A stretch of DNA of 35,763 nt from Lingula anatina (Eukaryota > Brachiopoda > Lingulata > Lingulida > Lingulidae): positions 116,455-152,217 of the forward strand of contig NW_019775440.1 of NCBI RefSeq assembly GCF_001039355.2, read 5' to 3'. A program made the translations under genes and the position numbers. Of the stretch, positions 1-10,557 are shown piece by piece. A model generated the notes under the pieces. It worked only from the letters and a program-made list of their open reading frames with translations. It made no database searches and was not told the origin of the DNA. The stretch's first letter is position 1. Each line of letters starts with the position of its first letter.

Positions 1-1620
1 TGTTCACTATTCTTGTTTGAAGTAATATGTAGTTTCTACCTGATTGTGAGGGTGTTTTATCACCATGGTTCTATTACATTAGTTCTGGTTGAGGACTAGT
101 ACGTGATAAGTTGTCAGCTATTATCACTGTGCTGAGGAACTGAAGATGATTCAATAAGTGTTTCTGGTAGCAAATTTTCATAAATTTCACCCCCACCCCC
201 CACTGTCCAATGGAAGAACCAAAGGTTTTTGTGAGGCCTCTGTTGTTCCATATAATGAATATCACTCGTTGCCAAAACTGCTGAAGTTACAACCTCAAAA
301 GATGCATTTGGACTCAGTCCACTGTATGACTTCAATATTACAGTGTAGAAAGAGCCAAGGATTATTATATTTATTGATAAAAGATACAGTTCATGTGAGC
401 AATCTCATAAAAAAACTTGCAATGAGAACAATCCCTGTCAGAAAGGATTGCCAATAAAATTTGGATGGAATTCGGGACTAATGCATGCTTACATGGAGCA
501 GCAACTAAGTAGCAATGACTTCATGTAAGCTGTCTTCTTTGGTGCAACAGGGTGTATTAGTACTTCAAAAAATTACTTTAAAATAGGGCAGCTAGCCAAT
601 CATGTTTTTTGTCGTATTTACCTCCTCTTCTCAACCAAGCATCTTGATATTATGTTGCATTGTATTAACATATGATACCTCATTTAAGTTTTGATGAAGG
701 TCACTGTGACCTTTTAATTTATGTATCTAACTATTAATGTTATTTAACCTTTAACTACAAGGTGCTAAGTTCTTTTTATGCTTGTTTTCACAGTCACATG
801 TGATATTAAGCATTTTATTTTTTATTTCAACTAACAAGAGTTCAGTTAACTGACTGTGCTCATAAATAAGTGAGCACAATTTTTTCAATAGATTTAACCA
901 TGTACTCACAGGTAAAAAAGTATTTAAATGTTTAACTTCTTTTAATACAGGTCAGACTCATTAAAATGTGGGAAGACTATTTAATGGGTAATTTTATGTG
1001 TAGCATATTATCCTTATGTTCTTGTCATCATCATTTTGTGAAAACTAGAAGTGGAATCTTTCTGTGGAGTTATTTTAATGGCAGTTTTTTTTTTTACAAA
1101 TTTTTTGTGTCCTTACAGGTGAAAAAATTGCAGTCACTTTACTAGTCTTAACACACAGACAAACACTTCGTCACTGCCGTCTGTCCCACAGAATAGTTTG
1201 ACCTACAAACTGAGATGGATATGAAATTTACACGGTGCTGTGCACGTGTTATGAAATGTACAATTTCAAATCATGCCAAAGCTAGCGGACCATTCTACAC
1301 ATGGTCGTTTATAGGTAAAAACAACAACCATTTGTTGTCTTTCATTTGTTTGTAAATAACTTTTTGTATCATAGTTCTTAAATGAAAATGGTTAACTCCC
1401 ATGAGATATATGAATTGTATGTCTGATGTACATGTATCAGTTAAAGAAAATATTAAAATAAAATCTTCATGAAGTGACAAATTTGACTTGCATGTTCTCA
1501 GCATGTGTAGCCGATCACAGAACTATCCATACTATATATAAAATTTGGAATATTAGTAAAACTAAAAACAAATGGAAACATATTCTTTGGTTAAAAGATA
1601 ATCAGTCTTGAAACACCACA
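1..1620. other. Non-coding spacer, no gene recognised
   Basis: No exon with convincing splice sites was found. A 99-codon open frame at 158-457 (plus) has no recognisable start context and ends with a short stretch around KDTVHV that faintly recalls a transposon-encoded protein; this is too weak to call. A perfect 15-bp nuclear-receptor-type palindrome lies at 698-712 and is listed separately. The rest is AT-rich with short homopolymers. Confidence 0.6.
698..712. promoter_or_regulatory. Perfect inverted-repeat nuclear receptor half-sites (ERE-like)
   Basis: The sequence reads AGGTCA, three bases, TGACCT, which is the consensus estrogen-response-element palindrome. No gene start is visible within several hundred bases. 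The same AGGTCA/TGACCT core is also common inside dispersed repeats of marine invertebrates, so a regulatory role is not established. Confidence 0.3.
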
Positions 1621-1624
1621 AATA

Positions 1625-1732
1625 TTAGTCCAGACAAAAATTTTGTAACTTAGAAATTGTGTTTCCTTTAAAACGTTTTATCTTGATTCGGGCCAATTCT
1701 TGTTTCAAATCATCTGTTGTCATTGCATTAAC
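1625..1732 (-). CDS. Candidate 3'-terminal coding exon, product unknown
   Basis: On the minus strand a good acceptor (pyrimidine-rich, ending TTTCAG at about 1733) opens directly into 35 codons followed by TAA. The peptide runs VNAMTTDDLKQELARIKI and ends NFCLD. It is charged and probably helical, and its DDLKQEL segment vaguely recalls SAP-like helices. No upstream partner exon was secured. It lies downstream on the same strand as the truncated kinase gene but cannot be joined to it by a frame-consistent path that I can see. It could be the last exon of another gene or a relic. No family is assigned. Confidence 0.35.
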   Translation of the reverse strand, partial: VNAMTTDDLKQELARIKIKRFKGNTISKLQNFCLD

Positions 1733-3204
1733 CTGAAAGCAGAGATACTCATAAAATGATATAAAATATTTAATAAAATTTATACCTTCCTATCATTTAT
1801 GTCACCATCCTTCTTCTGGAAAATGCAGTTTTTGTTCTGAGATAAAGCAAATGCTTTTTTTCCAAAATTTAATCTGAATTATTTAAAGGGAAACAGTGAT
1901 TCACTGTATGCAAGTAGTGCAGAACACTTTTGTGATCTTTTATATCGCCATCCTTTTTCAAGCAGTCATTCTGGTAAACACAATATACAGTATGTTCGTT
2001 GCCAAAGTAATTGCTTTTCTTTACTAACTAGAAAAATCGACATCTTTTCTTAAGCACATTGCAGTTGAAATCGTGATAAAGGATTTTATCCGGGCTTATC
2101 TACGGTGACTATACTGTATGAAAGGGAAAGGTCCAAGGACAACACACCAAATTTAATGGTCTTTTTAAAAAAAGAAATGGGCGTCCTTAAAGGAGACGAA
2201 AAGGGTGACATCATATAAAGTCTTAGACACACATCATCATACAAATATCAGACAGTCTGAACTAGGTAAAACTGCATTGCACGTACGTTGTGTTGAGTAG
2301 ATACCTTCGATTGTGTTAGAGGAGATGTGCTAGTTGCGGCGGTGTGGCTCGAAAATGTGCTTGATATCAACTATGACGTAGGATGCTTGTGGATAGCATT
2401 CTAGAACAGTCATGTCAATAGCATTAATATTAGACGGTAAAGTAACAGTGTTACTATTTAATTGTCACTTATTAAACATTAATAGATTTAGTTGTAAATT
2501 TTAAAATTTAGAGTTGACAGAGAAACGACGCAAGAAGAAATTTAAAAGGAAATCATATAAACATTTATTTTGCTACAAATAAATTAATTAATTAATGCAG
2601 AACGGAATTACTTAAAGTGACTTTTGTATCTGTGATCATTTGTTTTTTCTCAAATTCAATTTAATACAGATAAAACGTGGGGATTAAGATTATTACTAGA
2701 TATCACCGACTTTAAGTTGTGAATAAGTTAGCTGAAGGACCCTGTATATTGCTGATATAAAAAAGGAAAATTCTGTATTATATTTGTATATTGCTGATAA
2801 AAAAGGGGGAAATTCTGTATCATAACTGTTTTCATAAATATATGAGGTATTTGACAAATACTGTCGAGAAATAAGTAAAAAATGAAGAAATTTGTCAGAT
2901 GACTGCAGTCTCCTAACCATCGCTGGATTCGTTGTAAAAGGCCAAAATGTTCGCCAACTCGGAGTCGACAGCATTGTGTACGCTGCTGCATGCGTTTAGA
3001 GGTGCTGGCACTAACTCATTGTTGGCCATAATTTCCTATTCGGAAAAATTATGATAATGAATATTTAGTTATCAGAAAATAATAAGTTAGAAAGAGGACA
3101 TTATTCAAATATGTAATAACAACAGTGCATCTTGTGTACCACAGTGTATATTTTTGTCCGTCACATTCCGTGCCGTTGACATTTCGTTATTTTTTCTACT
3201 AATA
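1733..3204. other. Spacer with short unassigned minus-strand open frames
   Basis: Two minus-strand stretches look mildly protein-like but are unsupported. One is open from about 2463 to a TAG near 2337 and contains ASYVIVDIKHIFEPH. The other starts at an acceptor-like site near 3031 with EIMANNELVPAPL and stops after about 42 codons. Neither has a good donor nor a recognisable domain, and neither carries the HRD or DFG motifs that would continue the kinase gene. Nothing else is visible. Confidence 0.4.
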
Positions 3205-4850
3205 TTAATAGATTTTGTTTAAAAATTCAGAAATCAAGACCGGAAAACCTGGGTTCACATCAAAAGAGTGGACAAACCTGGAACCAAATATTTTAACAAA
3301 TTGAAATTGTTACTCTATGGTTCTTTGTGATCTGATTTTAAAGGTTCGTACCGACTCTCAACCACATTACGTCAACTCGCATCGAATATCTAAAGATTCG
3401 CATCGACAACATCAAAAACTATTTTACAAAGGTTGAAAACATGTAAAAAATCCTAATCAATTCATACTTGAATTATAACACATAACTGTTTAAATACCCC
3501 AAAATAAAGTCGCTGTTGGCCAGCTTCATAAAGGTAACTTCTTCCTGGATTAGGTAACCGTACTCCATGCATTTTGGCACTTTAATAGCCAGGTTGTTTC
3601 TGAGCTAAATATGAAATATTTCGAATGTTAAGTGAGATGTCATAAATTTACTTTAATGCAAACATTGCGCAATAGTCTCTTACATAGCAAAAATAGAGGT
3701 TTTCTGGAAATTACAGCAATTTCCCCTTGATCAGTAAAGTATGCCCTGTATAAAAAAATCACTCGGTTACCATCTTTAAGCCCATTCTCGAGCTCTGCAT
3801 TTGTATTTTTACCCTTGCAAGTGAAATTTATCAGCCTCCATCGCCATTAGGAGAGTGACCCAAAATAAGAATAAACTGAAAAGGGGGGGGATTGTAATCC
3901 TGAAAACAGTATACATTGGTGACTAATGGAAAAGTGTTAAAATTGCAAGGTATGCTATGTGCCTTAAACGAAAATTCCCTCTGCTTATGGGACTAAATGC
4001 TTGCTGTAACTATAACCATTATTGCTGACACAATTAAAACTGCCATTACTGCAAGTATTAGGCTTCGTTCACATGCAATGTCTATTTTCTATTTTCTATT
4101 TGCGCTATCTTATGATCACGGTCTGTGCCCTGAATATCCCGCGGCGTAATTACTGGCAGCGCGAGCCAGTTACTTATAGTAACTTATAGTAACTTACTCG
4201 CGCTGCCAGTAATTTCGCCGCGGGATATTCAGGCCACAGACCGTGATCATAAGACATACCGCAAATAGAAAATAGAATTTAGAAAATAGACATTGCATGT
4301 GAACGAAGCCTTACTCATCCTTCTTATGCCTCTGTTACTACTACCGGAACATAACTTTTGTCAACATCACAATACCTTGTACACCGTGCCGAAACCTCCA
4401 CGTCCTAAGATCGGAAGCATCGTGTCTTCCTTTTGGAAAAGAGCCCGAACCTTTATATAATTTAAAAGATAATTAATCATTAATCATACTCCTGAAATTC
4501 GAAACACTGAAATAAAATCTCTTTGAGTCAGTTTAAATTTATTAAAACTTACTGGCAGTTTCATTTTTTTACATTATTTATTCTCGATTATTTTTGTTTG
4601 AAGACTAAATCATATTACACTGTACGTGTAAATTACTTCCACAGTGCTATAATGCAAACAAAATTTTGCTTATTGTCAGCAAGAAGCTGACAATGAAAGA
4701 ACTCATACTGGCAAAGATTCTTACACGGATTTGTGCAACACCGACCGGTTGACTCACCCTTTTTATTCCTTAACTTACCTCGGATTCTAGTTCAAACGTT
4801 TCTCTTTGAAAGATATAGTTGTAAATGTATTTCATGCCTAAAAAGGCCAT
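3205..4850 (-). CDS. Protein kinase N-lobe gene, four exons, ends before the C-lobe
   Basis: Exons on the minus strand are 4779-4850, 4376-4450, 3498-3604 and 3205-3277, joined in phases 0, 0 and 2, giving 108 residues. Exon 1 begins MAFLGMKY; an in-frame upstream ATG at 4868 would add six residues. Exon 2 carries a textbook glycine-rich loop, LGRGGFGTVYK (residues 39-49). Exon 3 carries the beta-3 lysine in LAIKVPK (Lys57) and a helix-C glutamate candidate in QEEVTFMK (Glu70/71). Exon 4 reads FVHSFD and PVLISEFLN, matching beta-4, beta-5 and the hinge, then meets TAA four codons after the hinge Phe-Leu. No HRD or DFG exon was found downstream. By family knowledge such a fragment binds ATP at most and cannot phosphorylate. 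It may be a truncated pseudogene or a real N-lobe-only protein. The subfamily is unassigned. A MITE sits in intron 2. Confidence 0.65.
4061..4310. mobile_element. Folded MITE, 250 bp, TTA target duplication
   Basis: The element is an almost perfect inverted repeat over nearly its whole length. It begins GGCTTCGTTCACATGC and ends with the reverse complement. Its arms meet in a short centre of repeated TTATAGTAAC units near 4170-4195. TTA flanks it on both sides (4058-4060 and 4311-4313), as expected for a 3-bp target-site duplication. There is no coding capacity. It lies inside intron 2 of the truncated kinase gene. Near-identity of the arms suggests recent insertion. Confidence 0.9.
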
Positions 4851-4971
4851 GTGTGATGTTATTATCATTTCTGCTACGTTTTAGTAAAACAAAAATCTCT
4901 GCACTTTTCGTCTGCACCGCAGTATGTCTGAGATCGCTTTTACGTTTCTAGGCAACGGCGGCACGGGTCAG

Positions 4972-4979
4972 TGACGTCA
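4972..4979. promoter_or_regulatory. CRE palindrome upstream of the kinase gene
   Basis: A full cAMP-response element, TGACGTCA, lies about 120 bases 5' of the first kinase exon (minus strand), in a locally GC-richer patch (4950-4980). The position suits a proximal promoter site. Binding is inferred from the consensus only. Confidence 0.4.
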
Positions 4980-5939
4980 CAATCTGTTTCTTTTACGAGA
5001 TTCACGCATGCACGTATTGTGAAAAGGTTGAGATTGTTTAACTTTAAAATAATGAATAACATTAATTAACTAATTAACTAATTTATGACCCTTTTTCAAC
5101 CGATTCTATATGTAGTTTATGCTCGCTGTTTAAAAAGATCAGCTCACCTCCGCACGTGACTGGGTGCGCATTCCGTAGGGAATATTTGTACCCTTGTCAA
5201 GAGGAAAGGAAACATACGTAATTATGTCTCGAAGTTTTGCGTATATTACGAGACGACGAATTGATTAAGCAACAAATTTCCAGTGTCGCCTTTCCCTCTT
5301 TTTTTTTTTTTTTTTTTTTGCTTGTTTGTTTGTTTTTTGTTTTTGTTTGAGGTGACAAAAAAGAGTGTCAGACATCTAAGATACTAAAATAAAAAAAAGA
5401 TAGAACGCTTCTTCATGTAGAATACTTTCAAACATGAAGAGCAATGATTTTAATGATATCTAAAAGTCTCGCTTCAAAATAGCGCGTCTGTAAACTAACA
5501 AGAACCATAGAAGCAATGTCGGAGCCGGGGCGTGGGGGTGGGGTGTTGTGAGGGGAGAGGGTGGGGCACAGTGACCCACGGACCTTCCCGCTTAGCTTCA
5601 GAATTAAGCAGTGCGTATAAGAAGCGAAACGATACAAAAATATGCTCAACTGAGCCCCCCCACTCGCGACCCCCCCTCCCCTTATCCCACCTACAAAAAA
5701 TCCGTGACATACCAGAAGGATGTTTTAAAAATTGCTCCCAGCCTCATAAATATTTCATCAAAAGTTAAATCATTGGTGAGAACAGTCAGTTACTTCATGC
5801 GGGTCCTATCACCAGCAGGGGACTAGGCAATAGGTACTAAAAGTGACCGCTATAATTAGCCGGCAATTTTGACCTTAATATATGGCGTCTCCCCTGGTAA
5901 AAGTCCATTTTTTTGGCAAAAGATTTTGTGACATAAACA

Positions 5940-6150
5940 GCGGGGTAATGTGGATTATTTATTTTCAGGTTGGGGCATATATACACGTGTAAAGAAAGAC
6001 TTGTTATCTATTAGTCACGCTGCAATGAGGAAACATATAATATCTGTAATATAACGACACTGTGACACCTGATGGAAGCAGGCGAAAAGAACCCCGTGAC
6101 CTCGAATATGTAGAGCGTGAATAAGCGTGAATAAAAATAGGTGCATTAAA
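5940..6150 (+). promoter_or_regulatory. Probable promoter of NTF2-like gene 1
   Basis: A block beginning AGCGGGGTAATGTGGATT is strongly conserved with the second duplication unit. About 180 bases downstream, GAATAAAAATAGG (6129-6141) occupies the place of the TATA box in unit 2. It is followed about 25 bases later by a conserved AGGACAGATTCA stretch that could contain the transcription start. This implies a 5' untranslated region of roughly 350 bases, possibly with an intron. Confidence 0.45.
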
Positions 6151-6509
6151 GGACAGATTCACCAAGCTTAAGAAGCTACAAGCACACATGCACGTAGAGG
6201 ATTTTCAACGCAATATTCGTGGGGGATATAATATTACAGACATATACTTGAACTCGGAACACAAATTAGACATACACAGACATATACCTGAACTTCAACG
6301 TCTTGGAACACAAATGGATCGTCCTTTTGCACAGATCTAAAAGGATCTAAAAAAAAAAACAACGACGTGCGGGCGTTTAAACCCATGTTTATCTAGCTGT
6401 CAACGCCAATGTGAACAACTTATAGGGATCTAGGTAACACAATGAAGACAACGCTGTGAGCAGTATACAAATTATTTTATTACATTATATTATATTACTA
6501 TCAGGCAAC

Positions 6510-7133
6510 ATGAAAGTCGTAAGCCTATTAATTGGGACACCAATCCTCGCTTATACAGGTGTGACGTCACATCTCCTGTATCACCTCAAATATGCCCCGA
6601 AGAAGGCCCTGCCTGCGCCTAATTGGGATGTCAGCGAGAGTGAGAGAGAGACAGTGGTGAAAAACAGAGAAGAACTTCTCAAAGGCATACAGGAAGTTTA
6701 CGCCGCCACCGCCACTCTTGACAGCTTGAAACATGTCAGTGATGACGTCATATTTGAGGACCCCGTCGTGAAGTTTTACGGGAAACGCGAGATGTCGTGC
6801 GTGATTCCGATCATGAAGAAATCGCTGACAGCTAGCTCAGGAACACAGACAATAGAGAAATTTCAGACCGTTCATGGACAAAATGAAATGTACGTGGATA
6901 TGTGCGTAAAATTTACCCTGGGAAGCCGTAGCTTTACTTTGCCTTCATTAGTGTCGATTTTGCTGAGGAAAAAAGCAACGGGTGAAGGGGAGGAAGTGGT
7001 CCACATGACAGAGGAATATCTATGGAAACCGCTCCTGAACAGAGACAGTTCCCTCATATTGGGGGCATGCCATGCTGCTATGAAAAGGTTCAACGGGATT
7101 CTCTGTGCCAAACTGTTTAAATATAAAGAATGA
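6510..7133 (+). CDS. NTF2/SnoaL-like small membrane-anchored protein, copy 1
   Basis: Uninterrupted frame of 207 residues plus TGA. I start at the ATG giving MKVVSLLIG because it aligns with the only start in copy 2; the frame runs open 18 codons further upstream without paralog support. Residues 3-25 are hydrophobic (VSLLIGTPILAYTGV), fitting a signal anchor or N-terminal membrane segment. A helical, charged stretch follows (SESERETVVKNREELLKG), then SDDVIFEDPVVKFYGKREM, where the F-x-DP...GK arrangement is typical of the NTF2/SnoaL-like cone fold. Alternating strands then lead to HMTEEYLWKPLL. The family contains enzymes, binding proteins and proteins of unknown role, so no reaction is proposed. 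The organelle is not determined. It is about 92 percent identical to copy 2 by eye, with a four-residue insertion (around SGTQT). A poly(A) signal AATAAA lies at 7423-7428. Confidence 0.85.
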   Translation: MKVVSLLIGTPILAYTGVTSHLLYHLKYAPKKALPAPNWDVSESERETVVKNREELLKGIQEVYAATATLDSLKHVSDDVIFEDPVVKFYGKREMSCVIPIMKKSLTASSGTQTIEKFQTVHGQNEMYVDMCVKFTLGSRSFTLPSLVSILLRKKATGEGEEVVHMTEEYLWKPLLNRDSSLILGACHAAMKRFNGILCAKLFKYKE

Positions 7134-7422
7134 GTAATTTGACAAAGCCCTTTTTGTTTATATCCGTTCTTTAGTGAAAAATGGGGCCGCATTAACACGT
7201 TTCGGCATAGACGCTTTATTTTTTAGAGCGTATAAAGCTTATGTTAGCAGTATGATAATACAACGGGGTTGGATTCCCAATAACGAGGTAAGAATCTTGG
7301 CTTTCTTCTTCCCAAATGTGCAAATGAAATAATAGCACAGGTGCTGAGCTTACTTATGGCCTAATTTGGTGAAGTCGATTTTGTGATATTTGTGTAAGAG
7401 ATTAAAAGAATAATTGACACAC

Positions 7423-7428
7423 AATAAA
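7423..7428 (+). terminator. Poly(A) signal of NTF2-like gene 1
   Basis: AATAAA lies about 290 bases after the stop codon in the duplicated 3' block. The matching place in unit 2 reads CACAATCAATG (near 11690), so the signal appears lost or altered there. Confidence 0.4.
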
Positions 7429-7779
7429 TGTTTTTGGTCTATCTAAATGTCACGAGTGAGTCTAAAGATTTTTGTCAATACAATCACTCCTCGCTCAAGG
7501 TTTAGTTAAAAGTTCGAAAAAATCAGATAAATCCAGACAAAATTAATATGTCGGTAAACAAGCGTAACCAATCTTTATTATGAGGAAATTTTCGTACCTT
7601 TTTTTCGCATGGAAAAATGACTAAGTATTAGTTTTTAACAAACTCTAGAAAAACGTAAATGCTGTTGTTTTTATTCTCTAAAATCGCCTGCACTGTCTTT
7701 GGCATTTCTTCTCCTTAAAATAGTGCTTCACATTTAGCCTCTACATGTATGCTAAATGAACATTTGTTTAACATTTGTA

Positions 7780-8420
7780 GCAAAAAGCACACAGGGAGCA
7801 CAAATCTCCGCCAAGGTAACTTAATTCTCATAATTATTAATTGATTAATTATTAATGAAATCATATGTATAGAGTCAAGTTATGTGTGAGATAATACACT
7901 GTCACGGTATTACCCTCTACCAGGGCCACATATTGACTTTTCACAGGATATTCACAGATATGCCTTTAAATAAATAGACGGTTATTTTACTATCTCTGTT
8001 TTTTCACTTTTCCCCCTATAATATCTGCCACCCTGGCAGTAAGGCGTCAGTAAGGCGTCTATAACGAGAGAGGGTGGCAGTACATTATTTCACATAACAT
8101 ACATACCGAGGCTGGTGACAAACAGACAGACAGACAAACGGAGATAAAAACATAACCTCTTTGGCGGGGGTAACAATAAAAAATGCGACTAGAAAAGCAC
8201 TTAGAAAGTGCAAACCTCCGCCAAGACAAAAAATGAAGTAATAATTACTCATTAATTGATTCATGGATCATCTACAAAATCGAATCACTTTTAAGTTAGC
8301 CCATTTCTGACCCATCTTGTTTATTTGTTCATTTGATCAAAATCCATATATATCTTTTTGAGTAAGGCAGGTGACGAACAGACAAACGGATGAAAACATA
8401 ACCTTCGTGGCGGAGGTGAA
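7780..8420. repeat. Dispersed repeat cluster (CTCCGCCAAG family)
   Basis: Two end fragments of one repeat family, GCAC followed by AAATCTCCGCCAAGG (7785-7815) and CTAGAAAAGCAC followed by CAAACCTCCGCCAAG (8190-8225), sit beside GACAGACAGACAAACGGA (about 8124-8142) and a similar piece at 8370-8420. The same family occurs in the opposite orientation at 24600-24830. No open reading frame; probably a non-autonomous element. Confidence 0.6.
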
Positions 8421-9899
8421 GATGAATTTTGTTTGTAACCTACAAATTGTTTCCTTAAAAAATTGACTAACGAAAAAGATATAAACAAAATTTAAGACTA
8501 AGTATTTTCCCTTCAGTGAGGCAGCGAGAACAAAAGCTACAAGCGCCGCTCCTCTCAAAATTAGACGGTTATTGGAAGCCTGACTCTTCTTCGACCAATT
8601 CTTTTTTTAGTTTATGCTCGCCGTTTACAAAGATCAGTCCATCTCAGCTTCCGACTAGGTGCGCATTCTGTGGGGAATGTTTGCAAGGTAACTTAATTCT
8701 CATTATTATTGTGAGGAGGAGAGGAAACATATGTCATTGGGTCCTGAATAAGTGACGTAAAACGATTTTCATTTGCGTAAGACATGTAAAATTTATAAAT
8801 GATCAATATCAGTTTGATTGATTATTTTCTATAGTAACTTAACCCTTTCTTTGTGTGCTTTGCCTTTGTTATAACTCTTTATTGCATCATCTGAATTCAT
8901 GAAAGACTTAAATTGTATCTGAAAACGGACTTCGAACTTATGTATCACTAATGGGTCATGCATAGAAGAGGCTGGGCTCTGAAGGTCATTTCGAGTATTG
9001 TCAAATTTACTAAACTGATAACTTGAAAGCACGGACTGGGAATCACTTATTGTGGTAATCTGGTGGTGGAGATATTACGTCCGGACTGTAAACTCTTTCC
9101 ATGTAAATCAGTTTATTGTTATCATAAAAGAGATAAGGTTGTTCAATCAAAACTCTTTAAGGTATTGCAATCGCTAGCTGTCTTTGAATCACTCCTAAGA
9201 CTTAACACCCAGAAGCTACACGTACTGTACATCGCATCTGGAAAATTAAATATTTTAAGTCATGTTTACAATTTAAAACTTCTGCAGACGAGTCTGATGC
9301 CTGAATACTACTTAATTAGCGTCCTTTTCCAGGAAAAGGTTTCCAGGATATTCAGGAAAAGGTGATTTTGGTTCTTAATACTTGACTTTTCTAAAGACCG
9401 TGCCCCAACATTAGCATGGCCGAATCTGAAACTTTAAATGTACTCTCCATGGGTTTGGAAATCCTCAAAATGGTTATTTTTGCCATCGACAGCTTCTTGT
9501 AAAACCTTACATACACCTTAAAAATGATTTAACCCTTTAAATAAAAAAATTGTTCAATTGAGCCTCCCCTCCCCCATCCCCATCCCGCAGCATCCTCTTC
9601 TCCCCCCATCACTAGTTCTACCAGTGCATATGGGTGTTAATTCTTTATTTAAACCTGCTCCAAGTCTGGCAAACATTTTTATCACAGATTAAATCAGCAG
9701 TGAGAATTAACATTCATGTACGATAGCCCAAAGCTCGGTAATATTATGCAGTGCACTAGCCTGACTAGCAGTGAACTAAACCATTCCTACTAACAATGAT
9801 CGCTAAAATTAGCCGGCGACCTTCACCTCAATATGTGACGTCTCCCCTGATGTAATCAACGTAAATATTTCAGGCAAGAGGTCCTTGTGACACTGACAT

Positions 9900-10130
9900 C
9901 AGCAGCGGGGTAATGTGGATTATTTGTTTTGAGGTTGGGGCGTATGTATAGGTCTCAAAATAGGTCTTTTATCTAATAGTCTAACCGCAGTGAGGTACAG
10001 TAATCATTACCATCATACCTGTATAACGGCACACCTGATGCAAGAAGGGTAAACATTTCAGCGTAGAGAACCCAGTGGCCTCGAGCGTGCAAATCGTGTA
10101 TAAATATAGGTCAGTGTTGCATTATAGGAC
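9900..10130 (+). promoter_or_regulatory. Promoter of NTF2-like gene 2 with TATA box
   Basis: The conserved AGCGGGGTAATGTGGATT block lies at about 9904. A good TATA box, TATAAATA, is at 10099-10106, and a conserved AGGACAGATTCAACAAGC stretch about 25-30 bases downstream probably contains the start site. The 5' leader to the ATG would be about 430 bases. Conservation with unit 1, in flanks that otherwise diverged, supports function. Confidence 0.55.
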
Positions 10131-10557
10131 AGATTCAACAAGCTTAAGAAGCCACATCTGCACACAGGGGACTTCAGCACAGAATTCGTGGAAGACATTC
10201 AGATCTATTTGATATACATTTTGTATACTACCTCAACGATCGAAAACGCTATTTCGACCCACTGAAGACGGTGCTGGTGATTTGTTTCATTTACCTGTGT
10301 TAGTATATACCTCACAGATACCTGAACTTTGATCACAAACCAGTCGTTTATTGTGTACAGAGGGACTCGGTTCTTACACCTATTAGCCCAGCTAAAAGCT
10401 ACAAGCAGGTGCGTTTATCCTTGTTTACCTAGGTGTGAACACCAATGTGAACAAGTCGACAATTTTTGGGCATCTAGGTCACAATATCACGGCTACTCTG
10501 TGAGAGAAATACACAGTAATATATATCATACACTACTATCGAAGCCATTTTGATAAC

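Larger units (their letters stand above)
5092..7620 (+). repeat. Segmental duplication unit 1 (carries NTF2-like gene 1)
   Basis: This stretch is collinear with 8595-11890. Shared landmarks in order are: AGTTTATGCTCGC and GTGCGCATTC (5115-5170 versus 8610-8670), a C-rich tract after AACTGAGCC/AATTGAGCC (5648 versus 9557), AATTAGCCGGC (5855 versus 9809), AGCGGGGTAATGTGGATTATTT (5940 versus 9904), the TATA region, the coding gene, and the 3' block containing AATGTGCAAATGAAAT (7313 versus 11499). Flanks have diverged by many small indels, so the duplication is not very recent. Confidence 0.85.

Noticed and set aside
158-457. 99-codon plus-strand frame with a KDTVHV stretch resembling a transposon-encoded protein
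   Set aside because: Similarity is limited to a few residues recalled loosely, and there is no supporting motif before or after.
6456-6509. Upstream in-frame ATG extending NTF2-like copy 1 by 18 residues
   Set aside because: The extension is AT-rich, has no counterpart in copy 2, and the paralogs align from the later ATG.
6562-6750. Two TGACGTCA palindromes inside the NTF2-like coding sequence
   Set aside because: They encode conserved residues (VTS and DDVI), so coding constraint explains them without a regulatory role.
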